From the NCBI GenBank assembly GCA_030407315.1, contig JALQPE010001778.1, positions 1 through 64,000 on the forward strand: DNA of 64,000 nt, written 5' to 3'. The DNA comes from Asparagopsis taxiformis (lineage: Eukaryota; Rhodophyta; Florideophyceae; Bonnemaisoniales; Bonnemaisoniaceae). Shown one piece after another: positions 40,743-52,580 of the stretch. Both the position numbers and the translations under genes were made by a program. Positions within the stretch are counted from its first letter, which is position 1. The number at the start of each line of letters is the position of its first letter. The notes beneath the pieces were generated by a model. The model saw only the letters and a list, made by a program, of their open reading frames with translations. It was not told the origin of the DNA and made no database searches.

Positions 40743-41801
40743 TTATACGCTGTTAACAAGAGAAAGCTTCACTTCGGATGACGGTGGACACCGCACAGAT
40801 TCCAATGGCGCCGGAAGTAGTACAGACAGTACGATACCCCCTATCAACGTCAATGCAACAACAATCAGCGAAAACGCAATGCTAAAATCGTACCCCAGCC
40901 ATGCAGCAACCATCTTCACTCCAATGAAACTCAAAACTGAAGCAAGAGCCTGCTTCAGGAAACGTAAGTTGCCAATTGAATTCGATAGCACAAAAAAGAG
41001 AGAACGCAGGCCCATCACAGCAAGGATATTGCTTAGGTATATGACCATTGTATTCTTCGAAATGCCCAAAACGGCAGGGACCGAGTCCAGCGCAAACACA
41101 ACATCGGAAATCTCAATTGCAATCAGTACGACCATTAGCGGTGTTGCAAACAAGCGGCCGTTCTCGTAGACGAAGAAGCGTGGTCCCTCATAATGGTCAG
41201 AAACGCGGAGGATTCGTTTCGAAAAGCGAATCACTCTGTTATTGTCCAGGTCATCCTCATCGTCGTCACCTTCAATCAACAGTTTCACAGCCGAGTATAT
41301 CAATAGCGCAGCAAACAACACACCAACCCATTCGAACCTATGTACGAGTACTTTACCTGCCACGACCATAATTGCACGAAAGACCATGGCACCTAGGATT
41401 CCCCAAAACAGTACCGCCTCTTGTGAATCGCGCGGCACATTAAAGTACTTGAAGATGAGCAGGAAAACAAACAAATTATCAACAGAAAGACTGTATTCAA
41501 CAATATAGCCCGTAACAAACTCAAGCGCAGATTGACGGCCATTGATGAGCGCTATAGCGGCAGCTACAAGCATTGCCACAGCAGTCCAACAGAGGGTTTT
41601 GATGGCATGGTGGCTCAATGTGACGCGAACGCGAGGCAGGGAGGGTGAGGAAACAGTACGGCGTGTTTTACCGCATGTTGGGTCGGAGACGGACAGAGCC
41701 ATGGAGAAAAAGTGACGTCTGGGTGTTCGGAAAAGGGCATGACCTGGTAAAGACGCGGCTGTGATAACGTGGGATATTGCTTCAATGGGCGCGCTTATCA
41801 T
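40743..41801 (-). CDS. terC: TerC-family integral membrane protein, probably thylakoid
   Basis: 352 residues. After about 65 residues of Ser/Arg-rich, probably plastid-targeting sequence come eight or so hydrophobic helices. The TerC signature is present: GYIVEYSLSVDNLFVFLLIF, then QEAVLFWGILGAMVFRAIMV, with acidic residues inside membrane segments, and EISDVVFALDSVPAVLGIS. Bacterial TerC/Alx proteins handle manganese or tellurite stress; the plant plastid homologue is needed for thylakoid membrane protein insertion. The extension plus neighbours for chlorophyll synthesis favour the plastid role. Divergent from chlD across about 510 bp. Confidence 0.88.
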   Translation of the reverse strand: MISAPIEAISHVITAASLPGHALFRTPRRHFFSMALSVSDPTCGKTRRTVSSPSLPRVRVTLSHHAIKTLCWTAVAMLVAAAIALINGRQSALEFVTGYIVEYSLSVDNLFVFLLIFKYFNVPRDSQEAVLFWGILGAMVFRAIMVVAGKVLVHRFEWVGVLFAALLIYSAVKLLIEGDDDEDDLDNNRVIRFSKRILRVSDHYEGPRFFVYENGRLFATPLMVVLIAIEISDVVFALDSVPAVLGISKNTMVIYLSNILAVMGLRSLFFVLSNSIGNLRFLKQALASVLSFIGVKMVAAWLGYDFSIAFSLIVVALTLIGGIVLSVLLPAPLESVRCPPSSEVKLSLVNSV

Positions 41802-42311
41802 ATGACCATTTGGAGGTGCAAAGATGGATTATTGAGAGTCGGGGGAGGAGTAGGTTGGGTGGGAAGAGGTCAGCATTGATATGGGAAGAAAGGGTACGTG
41901 GGTCGACCAAGACCGTTAGACAACGAATTTGTAAGACGGCATTGTGTGAAGCGTCTGGGAGCAGAAGGGGTATCATTGATGTCATTCCCTCAATGCGCTC
42001 AAATCAGCCATACATGGCGCTCTCTGCGACCCGAGCCGCAGCCGTGAGCGTACACTTACACTGTGCTCTGCCAACCAGTCATTATTTGTATGCCAAACTT
42101 ATGTTGTATCATTGCTGTCCGGTTAAATAAATTACAATTCCAACTTTTCAATTAATACGGTAACAATTGTGCTCATGCATTCAGAACGCATAGATTATTG
42201 CGAGATCGTATCGAGCTAACAAATGTCATGTTATTAGATACGGGCCGGAGACATTCTGCACCCCACCCGCAACGATTCCCACCATCCATAGCGTTCTTTG
42301 TCCATTTCCAA
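41802..42311. other. Shared terC/chlD upstream region
   Basis: 510 bp between two divergent genes for plastid proteins. No ORF of interest. It should contain both promoters; no single motif stands out by eye, apart from a weak AT-rich stretch near 42120-42170. Confidence 0.5.
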
Positions 42312-44558
42312 ATGTCGAAGCAACCAGCGTTTGTCACATCGCTTCCCATAGCATTGTCAACTCGTTCAACATGGCTCACTGGATGCAGAGCTGCTGTCTC
42401 TTCTCATCCACCCGTATCATCACGTGCACGCTCCATGAATCTCCAGCCACGCATGGTGACAAGTGCTGAAGAACGTGCCCAGGCAGCGGAACAGCAACAA
42501 ATTGCTGCCGATCAAGCCCCTGCTGAACAGGATGCTCGTCGAGCATATCCACTCGCGGGCGTTGTAGGACAAGATTTTGTTAAATTGGCTTTATTGCTTT
42601 CGGCCGTTAACAACCGAATCGGCGGTATTGGAATCAGCGGCAGACGTGGTACAGCCAAGTCCGTCATGGCCCGTGCTATTCATGCTCTCCTGCCTCCCAT
42701 TGAGGTGTTGACCGAATCATTCTGTAACGAGGAGCCACCTTTGCAAACCGATAACAGCGACGACGAGCAAGATCCCACTCGTAAGGTAATTCCCGCCCCG
42801 TTCGTTCAGGTTCCCTTAAACGTTACCGAGGATCGCCTCATCGGTTCAGTCGATGTTGAGGCTTCCGTGAAAACTGGTACGACAGTATTCCAACCCGGTC
42901 TATTGGCACGTGCTAACCGTGGCGTCTTGTACATCGACGAGCTCAACTTGCTTGATGACGGCCTTGCAAACATATTGCTGGAAGTTATCTCGAGCGGTGT
43001 GGTCCGTGTTGAACGTGAGGGAATTTCGTTTTCACATCCATGTCGACCACTCGTTATTGCTACATACAATCCCGATGAAGGAGAAGTACGTCCACATCTC
43101 CTTGATCGATTCGCTATCAATTTATCTGTTGATGCTGCCCCACTCAACATGGAGCAGCGACTTACCGCTGTCGATTCCGCAACTTCATACAGTGACGACC
43201 CGGCCAGTTTCATTGCAAACTTGGAAGAGGATACTGACCAGATGGCGACGAGCATTGTTCTTGCCCGTGAATATATCAAAGAAGTTACTATCTCGGAGCA
43301 ACAGATCAATTACCTGGTCACAGAAGCGACGCGCTCCATGTGTCAAGGGCATCGAGCCGAGCTTTTTGCAATGGAAGTTGCGAGAGCATCCGCTGCATTG
43401 GAAGGTCGCGAACAGGTGAATGCTGAAGATTTGCGTACAGCAGTGCGACTTGCAATTCTTCCCCGATCGCTTGTCATGAACCAGGAAATGGACATGGATG
43501 AAGAGATGGACGGTCCGCCGCCACCACCACCGCCACCGCAGAATGAGGAAGAGGACGTAATGGATGAGGATGACACAGAGGATGACGAGGAAGAAAAACA
43601 GGAAGAGGCAGAACAAGAAGAACAAGAAGATGAAGTACCAGAAGTTCCGGAAGAATTTATGTTTGATCCAGAAGGGGTCGTGATGGACCCTGAACTATTA
43701 GAATTTAGCAAGTCACAGAAGCAAGGAAAGGCTGGAGGGCGTGGATTAGTGTTCTCACAGGACCGTGGACGATATATCAAGGCCATGTTACCTCGGGGAG
43801 GTGGTACACAACGTCTAGCGGTTGATGCAACACTGCGTGCGTCTGCACCATTTCAGAAGGCACGTAGAATCCGAGCGGATCCGGGGGCATCACGAAAAGT
43901 TTTTGTCGAAGAGAGTGATATGCGCATCAAACGCCTAGCACGGAAGGCGGGTGCATTAGTCATCTTCCTGGTAGATGCGAGTGGATCCATGGCTTTGAAT
44001 CGAATGAATGCAGCTAAAGGTGCTGCTATTCGACTGCTGACTGAGGCGTATCAAACTCGCGACCGGGTGTCTCTGATACCGTTCCAAGGTAATCGTGCCG
44101 AGGTGATTCTACCGCCTACGAAGAGTGTGACGATGGCGAAGAAACGTTTGGAGAGCATGCCGTGTGGCGGCGGATCGCCGCTTGCTCATGGAATGATCCA
44201 GGCTGTACGAACGGGGATTAATGCGCAAAAGGCTGGAGATGTTGGGAAGGTTATCATTGTGTGCATTTCGGACGGACGTGCCAATGTGCCTCTGGCAACT
44301 AGCGAAGGGGAGGAACTTGAGGAGAAGATGAGCAAGGCGGATTTGAAACAGGAGACGTTGAACATTGCGAAACAGATTGCAGCACTGCCTGGAATCGAGC
44401 TGTTGTGTATCGATACGGAGAATAAGTTTGTGAGCACGGGAGTGGCCAAAGAAATTGCTACGGCAGCGCTCGGAACGTATCATGCACTGCCGAAAGCAAC
44501 GGATGCCGCGGTGGCAGGTGTGGCCGGATCGGCAATTGAAGCTATGAGGGTAAAGTAA
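42312..44558 (+). CDS. chlD: Magnesium chelatase ATPase subunit D
   Basis: About 748 residues from the ATG at 42312 (MSKQPAF); 38 upstream codons are open. The first 40-60 residues are Ser/Arg-rich, fitting a plastid transit peptide. The AAA domain has a degenerate Walker A ([11 protein letters not shown]), [13 protein letters not shown] and the helix-2 insert, as in ChlD, where ATPase activity is weak. An acidic and polyproline linker follows ([14 protein letters not shown] through [10 protein letters not shown]). The C-terminus is a von Willebrand A domain with MIDAS DASGSMA and the partner Thr/Asp motifs. With ChlI and ChlH it inserts Mg into protoporphyrin IX, the first committed step of chlorophyll synthesis. 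Confidence 0.95.
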   Translation: MSKQPAFVTSLPIALSTRSTWLTGCRAAVSSHPPVSSRARSMNLQPRMVTSAEERAQAAEQQQIAADQAPAEQDARRAYPLAGVVGQDFVKLALLLSAVNNRIGGIGISGRRGTAKSVMARAIHALLPPIEVLTESFCNEEPPLQTDNSDDEQDPTRKVIPAPFVQVPLNVTEDRLIGSVDVEASVKTGTTVFQPGLLARANRGVLYIDELNLLDDGLANILLEVISSGVVRVEREGISFSHPCRPLVIATYNPDEGEVRPHLLDRFAINLSVDAAPLNMEQRLTAVDSATSYSDDPASFIANLEEDTDQMATSIVLAREYIKEVTISEQQINYLVTEATRSMCQGHRAELFAMEVARASAALEGREQVNAEDLRTAVRLAILPRSLVMNQEMDMDEEMDGPPPPPPPPQNEEEDVMDEDDTEDDEEEKQEEAEQEEQEDEVPEVPEEFMFDPEGVVMDPELLEFSKSQKQGKAGGRGLVFSQDRGRYIKAMLPRGGGTQRLAVDATLRASAPFQKARRIRADPGASRKVFVEESDMRIKRLARKAGALVIFLVDASGSMALNRMNAAKGAAIRLLTEAYQTRDRVSLIPFQGNRAEVILPPTKSVTMAKKRLESMPCGGGSPLAHGMIQAVRTGINAQKAGDVGKVIIVCISDGRANVPLATSEGEELEEKMSKADLKQETLNIAKQIAALPGIELLCIDTENKFVSTGVAKEIATAALGTYHALPKATDAAVAGVAGSAIEAMRVK

Positions 44559-44678
44559 ACAATTTAATCCTTTTCTTGATTTTGTAATTTTTTAACGAAG
44601 CTACCTACCTTACCTCTCGATACTCGAGCACCGCATTGCACCAGTAGTCGCGTGTTGCTTGTCCTGCGACGGTTAACG

Positions 44679-45893
44679 TTAATCGGAATCACCCGAATAA
44701 AAACTCGATGTCGGTGATGAAGCGGCAGACTCTGCAACGCCCGAGCATTCTGGATCCTCGCAACACGGCTCATCTGGTGCAGGCGGACGACTGCTCCACA
44801 TTATCTGCATTCGCGTCGCCTCGAGCACATATTCAAACTCGTCGCCAAGCTGCGAATCTAGAATAGCATTGAATGCATTAATCTGCACTGCCATCCCTAA
44901 TGGATTCTCCAGCTTTGCCCATCGTCCCAGCCGCATGCCCGCGCAAAACACGCCCTTCGTAGGCGCGTTGGCAAAAAACTGCGGATGACGATGCTGCATC
45001 TCTAGTACGGCGGCAAAGTCCGACACGCGAATCCAAGCCTTGGAAGTTGGTATCAGGCGGAATAGTACATCGCCCATAAAATTAGTAATAATAGTAGGTT
45101 GTTCCGATTCATCATTGGCATCGGGCACCACATCGACAAGCGACTCAATCAGTGCAAAAGCGGGTGGGGGCGCACGTGGTCGCACAGGGGGAGGTGGGTC
45201 CGTCGGTTCGACACGCTCTCGATGCAACGTTGGACTTTCGGGCTGCGCGCTTTCTACATCATTAGCCGATAGCTGCACAACTGTGGTTTGATCGTCTGGC
45301 TTGTCGTCATCCTCCGAGTCTGTCTCAGTAGCGGTAATGGTTGTGAGCTCGCCCATTTGCACGGCAAACTTGAGACGAACGGCGTGCAGGATGAGCTCAA
45401 ACTCTGAGCGATGAGCGCCGTTGAGCAGAGCATTAAAGGTGTTCATTTGAACGGCAGCGCGGATGAAGAGCTCGCGCGTGGAAATCGGCAACGGGGTGGG
45501 CGGAAAGCCAGGCGCATAGGCGGTTTCAGGAAGGAGGGAAAAGTCATTCTGCGGAATGACAACAGCGTTTTTACCGAGCGGGGCAGCGTGGAAAACGTCG
45601 GGTCGCAGGCGCTGGAAAACGATAATGGCGGCAAAGTCTGCATGGGCGATGTGGGGGGTGGAGGACGCACAAACGCGAGAGAGTTTGAATCCGCAGACGT
45701 CGGTGATAAGATTAACGGGGAGCGCGGGATTGGCTGCAAGCGGACTGAGGGGCGGGGGAGGCGGCGCGGGCGGGGAAGGCGGGGGCGTTGGGGCGGGGGT
45801 CGGCGGAGAAGTGGTGGCTGGGGAGGGCGCGGCTGGGGGGAGATCCAATTGTGGGAGAGGATGGTGTTTAACTGGGGAAGCAGAAGACGGCAT
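44679..45893 (-). CDS. Duplicated-domain protein of unknown family
   Basis: 404 residues. Residues 1-58 are Pro/Ala-rich. Two related domains follow, at about 61-178 and 268-366. They share DFAA at equal positions, then R-x-P-x2-F-x2-AP-x-K, then VQ(M/I)N(T/A)FNA(L/I)L, EFE-x2-L and A-x-R. Between them is an acidic and Pro-rich linker. The second copy is the cleaner one, with KAWIRVSDFAAVLEMQH. I do not recognise the fold; the KAWIRVSDFA wording is loosely reminiscent of small DNA-binding domains of the KilA/Bro type, but this is weak. No signal peptide or membrane helix. The intact frame with an internal duplication argues for a real protein. Confidence 0.65.
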   Translation of the reverse strand: MPSSASPVKHHPLPQLDLPPAAPSPATTSPPTPAPTPPPSPPAPPPPPLSPLAANPALPVNLITDVCGFKLSRVCASSTPHIAHADFAAIIVFQRLRPDVFHAAPLGKNAVVIPQNDFSLLPETAYAPGFPPTPLPISTRELFIRAAVQMNTFNALLNGAHRSEFELILHAVRLKFAVQMGELTTITATETDSEDDDKPDDQTTVVQLSANDVESAQPESPTLHRERVEPTDPPPPVRPRAPPPAFALIESLVDVVPDANDESEQPTIITNFMGDVLFRLIPTSKAWIRVSDFAAVLEMQHRHPQFFANAPTKGVFCAGMRLGRWAKLENPLGMAVQINAFNAILDSQLGDEFEYVLEATRMQIMWSSRPPAPDEPCCEDPECSGVAESAASSPTSSFYSGDSD

Positions 45894-48800
45894 GATGATG
45901 ACTGAAGATAGGCTGTACGGATAGGGTGGCTAGACAGGGTTGGGGTCGAGTCGGGACAAGGAGCGTCGGAACGAATGGACGGTGCGACGGTGAGATTTAT
46001 ACTAAACAATTTAGTGCGTCGAGGGCATGAGTTATGTCGCGGCTCGGCGCAGACAATTGGAAGCGGATCGCTCTGTTGTTTGCGGTGATCGTGACGGTCA
46101 CGTGCATATGGGCGGGTAATTTATGGGACGCGTCCGGCGCTGGTAATTTTAACGGGAGATATTAATAAACGGTGGAATTTAGGGCACGGAGCAGGTTGCG
46201 CCACTTCGGCCGACCACGAATCGTTGCGAAAGTGGTGTCACGGTATATTGTGTGACAGTTTAAATCTGGCAATCGCAGTGGCTGGCAACATAAGTAGCGT
46301 GACGAGCAATACAATTGGGGTTGAAAACGTCATGCACTGCATTTGCGCATCAGGTTGGGTCATAGTACAGTATCGAGTTCCAACGCGGCCACTGTATCTA
46401 CCGTAAAAATATACTGAAATTCCAATCGATGGAAACCAACAAAAATACGATCAGTTGATCACAAGAGCCTATAAATGCCGCCTGTACTGTAACCGCACTT
46501 GCCCTAAATCGTCCAAATCGACAGACACGTCAGCAACGCTCAATGTCACACTCGTGTATACAGTAGCCTTAGGTTATTCAACTTGTTGTCTGTAGCCATG
46601 CAGCCGCCGTTTAACGGCAAAATTCACCCCATCTGCACATCCCTGTAACGCGCATATATCACAAGTCACTGCGCTGCATGTACGCGCTAGTAAGGACGCA
46701 GAGCACAGCACAGCACAGCATAGACCGCCCCATCCCGCCGCACCGCACAGCGCCCCATCCCGCCGCCACTCGCACAACCCTCCAACAACAACATCACACC
46801 ACTACGTATCGCCACTCCAGTCGAGCTTACTTGCCTGCTTGGCTACCTTCCCGCCGAGCAAACCGTCTCGCCGATGCACTCGCCAACATACGCACACTTG
46901 AAAATATACACTACTCCCTGCACAACGCAAGGCAATACAAACTCGTCAACGTTCCAACTGCCATTTACACTCTGCTCCACTCTCTTCCACTTCCCACTGT
47001 ATTCCTTCCACAACTCAAACAATCTTACCTCAATAACACTTATTCCTTCCTCTCATCTCTTCAGATCATTCCATGTCGCTACAAATGAGCAAGCAACTAT
47101 GTCTTGGCATGGCATTATATTTGCTTCAACTTGAACCAAACATTCTGTCGAGACAACACCACATAGTGCATACTTTGCTCCGAGCTGCGTTGCGCCGCAA
47201 CGTGCCTCGCTCAGCCTGAGTGCTGCAATAGCACAGACACGTTGCTCTTGCTTCCAGTCACATTGTTAAAATATACGCCAGCTCACTAGCCGTTCATATT
47301 TCACACAGCCCATAGATTGTTTGGCTGCACACCGTCATTTACCGAATGATCGGTTTCCTTGTCAGCTAGCTCATTACAAAAGCACTGTCGAGGAATCGAA
47401 TCCAAAGCGATTCCTCGACAAGGTCCTGTGTAAATTGATTTAGAGGCTTGACGTTTCAATTGATTGAGCGGAAACAAGGTCACCACACGTAATGGTTACT
47501 AGTGCAAGTATTTACGATTGTATAGAACGAGTGCGTGCCGAGTTTGTGTTTCTTCAAGGGGCACCATTGCAATATATTGCTCTATGCTTACGGTGTACAT
47601 TGATGAGCTCAGTGGAGAAGACGAACAGCTGAGGTGAGGAAACCATTTCATTCATTCGTTGATTCCGTGTGCCGCGGCGCACAAGTCAGCGATGTTTACT
47701 CGGTCGCAAAGCGTTGAAAAACGCGGGTTTCAAACAGAGGCAAATGTATGGGCGCATTTGAACGGTGCAGTCATTGCTGTCACGCGCCTTGTTTCAAAAG
47801 GCGCGAAATCAAGCGCAGTCATGGGAGCAGTGCGAGTGTTCGCGGCGGGTGTGAATTGATAGCGCAAAGGAGGTTATTGTGAGAAACAAGTTTGGACAAA
47901 TCGTGAGAGAACATGCAGGCGCTGTGTGGCGCGCGCCGAGCGCACCAACTCGTGATGGGCAAATGGCGTTTGTTTCCATGCCAAACGAAATGTGGTACAC
48001 GCTGCTGAATCAGTTTTGTCGACACACCCATTTGTTGTGTAAGAGGCGAACAAAAACCTGATTCATTACTGACACGAGACCGGCGTCTAGCGAGTAGATA
48101 GACTTGGATGGAGTGTGCTGGAAAAAATATGTTTGACGTCAGTGTGCAATGACGGTTTGATATGAAGAGAAATCACACAAAGTATTTTTACATTTCACTC
48201 GGTGTAACCTAGCGTAGTATAGCGTGGCGTGGCCTGTTTGCTTTGGCTGCACACCACCACGCATCGAGTGAGTGAGTGAATGGCAGTGCAAGTGCTGGTC
48301 GGCCGCTCCGCCTCGCCTCGCCTCGCCCGCCCCGCCCCGCCCTTGAGAGTCGCTGTCATTTGATTGATGGAATAAACCAGCGCTGTGCAGTGCAGTGCAG
48401 TGCAGTTTGGGTTCCACTACTGTCGACGCTTCTTTGTTCCTTTTCACGGTCTATCAAAAAGAACGATGGGTCAGTACGCAAGGCCAGCGCGAGCAAAAGT
48501 AAAATTTAATGCCGAGCATGCCATGGTAGGGTACGGTAGGACCTATCCAGACTCACTCAGACCCGGTTCGTTTCGGCGGAAACTGGGACATTGAAACGCA
48601 AACGTCTTAATTGAGTGACTTGTAACACGGTTTAGCACCTGTGTCACACTAACACGGCGCATAATAATGCATAAGTATGCACAGTATAGGGTTATTTAAA
48701 ATAATATAAAAGTCACGTTTGCAATGTCGAGATCTTCAATTCAATCGCGCCATTACAAAATGCGCATATGCGAACGCTAGGCTGCGAGCGCGCTAAAGAG

Positions 48801-50225
48801 GCATCGGCTTGTTGAGCGACCGCGACACATTGGCAACGTGCAAGTGCCAACAATCGCCATGCGTCCAGATTGTCTATCGCCATCGCCCGACCATTACGTT
48901 TATTCCATGCTCGGCGCACTCTTGAGAGCTTTGTACGCGCAGCTGCGCCAAAGCAACGGTTGGAACAGTAATTCATTTGTCATCCTATCAGCGTGCGCAA
49001 TAATCGTATCACGAGTGCGAGCAATGGATCTCATACTGTGACAGCCAACCATTGCTGCCATAATTGCAGCTGTGCAATTCTCGAGGAGGCATGCTTTATT
49101 CCGATCACTTTGCTGCATGTATAAATCGCGCGCTTCCATTTTCCATTGCTTTACTGCACGTTAATATGGACATAATATACATTGACTGGCTCCCTTGTTG
49201 AAATCAGTCCAAGTAGCAACAGCAACGACAACACTTGCTTGCGTTCCAGCAATGACTATTTCCAAGGTCCGGGTGATAATATACGTCGTATATATTGGAA
49301 GAAATCGCAGCTTTCTGCTATGCCAGCAAACTGGTGCCGAAAACCAAGGGTAAACCACTTTAATTCTACCATACCCACTGTAAGAGATATATCAGCTCCG
49401 CCTCTGTTACAGTATCTCATACTTGATTCGGCACTGATACCCAGCCGACAATACATGAGTTATGTTATATGTTTCACTCACCTCAATCGGTAAGCAGCCT
49501 GTTGCCTGAAAATCAAGCTCCTTGGTTCTGATGAGCATTGAGTCATCAAAGGAGCGGAATAGTGGCAAGCAACCTTTCTCCGGCTCAATGGATTAGCTAA
49601 CAATGTAGCGCTGTAAGTGTTGCGTCATCTGCAAACACACCGCCTTTATATACTCCCACGCACAAACTGATTCAACAAGTCTCGGCTGCATTCATTCAAC
49701 TTGTCTTTCCCTGTGTCAAATTTCGACTGGTCTCACTTGCAATGAGCTACATTGTTGACGTATATATATCACTTGGCGGCTGCAGACCGAATGGCAACGT
49801 CATTAGCACTAGGCTGATTGAAAGCGACAGAATTGTCTTTCCCGTGTCAATTTGAGCTATTCATCTTTGGTGTTTGATTGCCAAGATACACTACAAGATC
49901 TATGAACTATACGTAACGCACGTAGGTTTTGGAAACCTGAAACCTGTTGCGCATAGTATGTGATCGCCACGATGAGCACGACGATGGTGCGTTATGGATG
50001 ACTGACTGCATACATGAAATCATAGCAGCGATGTCAAGTTTGCTTCGACGAGATGCAGCCTTGTCCAAATCATTTTCCTCAAATTTAACCATAACGTGGC
50101 GTTTGTCTTTTGGAATGACAATCACTTTGCATCGCAATGGATGGTCAACAAACAGGCTAATGTGCACTCATTGGTTGAATCCAAATCAATGCAAACAGTC
50201 ACTCGAAAAAATTTACTGTAATTTG
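45894..50225. other. Gene-poor region, no supportable gene
   Basis: About 4.3 kb with no ORF above about 140 codons and no recognisable exon. It contains simple-sequence tracts (CACAG-type near 46696-46720, GCCTC/GCCCC-type near 48310-48350, GTGCA-type near 48385-48410), several AT-rich TATATA stretches and a perfect 12-bp stem at 47387-47419. In a window where most genes are less than 500 bp apart, this emptiness may hide non-coding RNA or regulatory DNA, but I see nothing I can name. Confidence 0.5.
47387..47419. repeat. 12-bp perfect inverted repeat
   Basis: GTCGAGGAATCG, nine-base loop, then CGATTCCTCGAC. It is a strong potential hairpin, but no T-run follows and no gene is adjacent. Possibly part of a small structured RNA or a footprint of a mobile element. 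Confidence 0.5.
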
Positions 50226-50861
50226 TCATTTGTGGTACTTGCTGTTGGCACGAATCTCTGTCGCGCGATACAACTGTTCATACAGCAACAATCTGACCTA
50301 ACGAATGAAACAAGCACAGGTTAGTTATGTCGTAGCGTGACCACCGCTGCCTGACTTGCGCAACCAACCTACCATCTTGTGTGTCAATGTCAATGTGCTC
50401 AAACTTAACAATTGAACATTTTTCTTTGACCGCTCACTCCTTTCAGCCAATGTAAGCAGTTCATCCGGAAGGCCCTCAGCATCTCCGATAACGATCGCGA
50501 GGCGACTGCCGCCACGTTCCAGTGCATCATACATTATCTCTGACAAGTGCACACTGTCCTTGGCCATTTTCCCCTTTTCATCCAGTAGAATCACTGCCCC
50601 TTGCTCGCTATGTCTCTTCACATTCTCGACCGCACTTTCCGCCTTGACCCATCGGCCTTGCACCGATAAAACTGGCCGCATACGCTTCACATACTCGTTG
50701 ATTTGATCGTCGAACACCGCGTCTTTGCCTGACCGTTTCCCGATGTTAATCACTTCCACTTTCAATTTGGCGCATATCCTCGAAGCATTCCTCGACAGCA
50801 CACGCCGCTTGGGCGTGAATGAGAGCACCGTCGGGCTGAGAAACGCCTGTCGCGAATACAT
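50226..50861 (-). CDS. rlmH: RlmH-type 23S rRNA methyltransferase (organellar), two exons
   Basis: Exons 50861-50373 and 50297-50226, giving 186 residues. The 75-bp intron (50372-50298) starts GTAGGT, has CTAAC near its end and closes with TTAG. Exon 2 supplies the missing C-terminus VRLLLYEQLYRATEIRA, which in bacterial RlmH completes the SPOUT knot and SAM site. The knot region is otherwise complete (VILLDEKGKM, AIVIGDAEGLPDEL, LSLSTLTLTHKM). Bacterial RlmH methylates pseudouridine 1915 of 23S rRNA at N3; with about 33 extra N-terminal residues (Arg/Ser-rich) this copy should act on plastid or mitochondrial ribosomes. It is divergent from RPB10 across 274 bp. Confidence 0.92.
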
Positions 50862-51135
50862 ATCCAGTTAGGGTATCCAGATGCACCAGATCTGCAGACT
50901 TGTCGCTGGGTTACATGATGAAAACAGACCTCAAAGTATTCTTGAAATATGAAAAATATTTCACAATAATTCCACTTCATTTTTCGAACATAGTCTTTTG
51001 TCGGCGCAGAATAGAACAAGTGCGTTGTCAACCAGCGGACGGTGACCACGGTTTCTCTCCAACTCGTGATTTGTTTGTTACACAGAACTCTGTCCAAATT
51101 TCACAGTCTGTGCTCTGGTCGCCTTGGGAATTGCA

Positions 51136-51351
51136 ATGATTATTCCAATCAGGTGCTTCACCTGCGGCAAGGTAATTGGAAATAAGTGGGACATGTACAA
51201 AGATCTAATCAAGCAACATTCTGAGGGTGAAGCACTGGATATTCTTAAGCTCAATCGCTATTGCTGCAGGCGCATGATTTTGACACATGTTGATCTCATT
51301 GAGAAATTGTTGAACTATAACACCAACGGTGCCGTTGCAAAGGAACGATAG
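51136..51351 (+). CDS. RPB10: RNA polymerase subunit RPB10/RPABC5
   Basis: 71 residues starting [20 protein letters not shown]; four extra upstream codons are open but the family starts here. The zinc site is CFTC at the N-terminus plus the later pair in NRYCCRRM. The ending [12 protein letters not shown] is also canonical. This small subunit is shared by RNA polymerases I, II and III and helps assemble the RPB2-RPB3 interface. The length is normal for the family. Confidence 0.95.
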   Translation: MIIPIRCFTCGKVIGNKWDMYKDLIKQHSEGEALDILKLNRYCCRRMILTHVDLIEKLLNYNTNGAVAKER

Positions 51352-51806
51352 TACGAGCAGTCGACTATCATCGTCTTTCCATGCCGTACGACATGCAAAC
51401 TATTGAAAAATTGCTGGCTTTCCAGAAGCAAGTTTATCGAGCAAAGTGGCGGTACCGTCTGCAGTGTGTTGATAACAGTTGGTTTAATGTAGATCATGTA
51501 GAAGCAGGGGTGGTTCTCGTGGGCGACCGCCTTGTTCGACTGTTTAGGTAAAGGAGTGGCCACAGCTGATTTGCCATTGGATCTTACATATCTACGCCGC
51601 CGTTGAAATTTTGGAAAATAAAAGCACATACAGTTGGAAAGTTTACTCCGGATACACGTATCTCAGCAAAACCGTTCGTCCTCAATTCAGATGAGGACAT
51701 CAACGTTCCCATGGAGCACACTCCCATCGCGGCTTGAAAAGTGAACTCTGCTCCCGCGGTTCTATTAGCGGGTGCCTGCCGTTACGTTACGCTGCTCCAA
51801 AAAGAT
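51352..51806. other. Intergenic region before HPRT
   Basis: No gene seen. The frame of the downstream HPRT gene is open back to 51741 without another ATG, so a small upstream exon cannot be ruled out. A hairpin-like CGACTATCATCGTC area near 51362 is not convincing. Confidence 0.4.
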
Positions 51807-52364
51807 ATGGAAAGGACTGATGCAGTTCCAGCAGCCTGGCAACCCGACATTGTGCAAGTCTTACTCGGCGCCAACGACATATCAAGACGCGTCACAGAGC
51901 TCGGAGCTTTGATTTCCAAAGAATATTCCGGGCTCACCCCTATTTTACTGGTTGTCCTCAAGGGCTCATTCATGTTTGCTTCAGATCTTTCTCGTGCGAT
52001 TTCGGAACCACACGAACTGGAATTCATCCGAGCGAAGAGTTATCAAGGAACATGCAGCACTGGACAAGTTCAAATCCAGGGCCTGGAAGCTGTTTCAATG
52101 CAAGGAAGGCATGTAATTGTCATCGAAGATATTGTAGATTCCGGTCTCACATTGAAGAGTCTTTACCAAAGTTTAGAAGGCCTTGGTGCTGCAAGTATCA
52201 AGACATGCTCCTTCCTTGAAAAGGAAACAGCACGGCGAAAAGAGCATGTACCCAAGATTGATTATATTGCGTTTATCATTCCAGACAAGTTTGTTGTGGG
52301 CTATGGACTTGATGTGAATCAGAAGTATCGACAGCTTCCCTTTCTTGGTGTGTATAAAACTTGA
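51807..52364 (+). CDS. HPRT: Hypoxanthine-guanine phosphoribosyltransferase
   Basis: 185 residues from the ATG at 51807 (MERTDAVPAAW), close to the usual 180. The PRPP-binding motif is VIVIEDIVDSGLTL. LVVLKGSFMFASDL is the first loop with the Lys-Gly cis-peptide, and IPDKFVVGYGLDVNQKYR the purine-binding and C-terminal part. It converts hypoxanthine or guanine plus PRPP to IMP or GMP in purine salvage. No targeting sequence is visible, so probably cytosolic. Convergent with TIC22 across 217 bp. Confidence 0.93.
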   Translation: MERTDAVPAAWQPDIVQVLLGANDISRRVTELGALISKEYSGLTPILLVVLKGSFMFASDLSRAISEPHELEFIRAKSYQGTCSTGQVQIQGLEAVSMQGRHVIVIEDIVDSGLTLKSLYQSLEGLGAASIKTCSFLEKETARRKEHVPKIDYIAFIIPDKFVVGYGLDVNQKYRQLPFLGVYKT

Positions 52365-52580
52365 GCTCATATTGGATTGCCGCAAAATGGAAGCAAATCG
52401 TGACCATGGCATTTTGAAGATGGCTAGCGTGAAAGGCGGCAGAGGAATGTAGTGCTCTTGAAGAGACGTGCAGTAAATTTATGCAATTAGTGCCCTCTTT
52501 AGTTTTAGTTCTCCACATTTCTTTGATCATAGATGCTCCCCGCCGTGATCTTCCAAGCAAACGCAGCTTTGCTTCCGATT

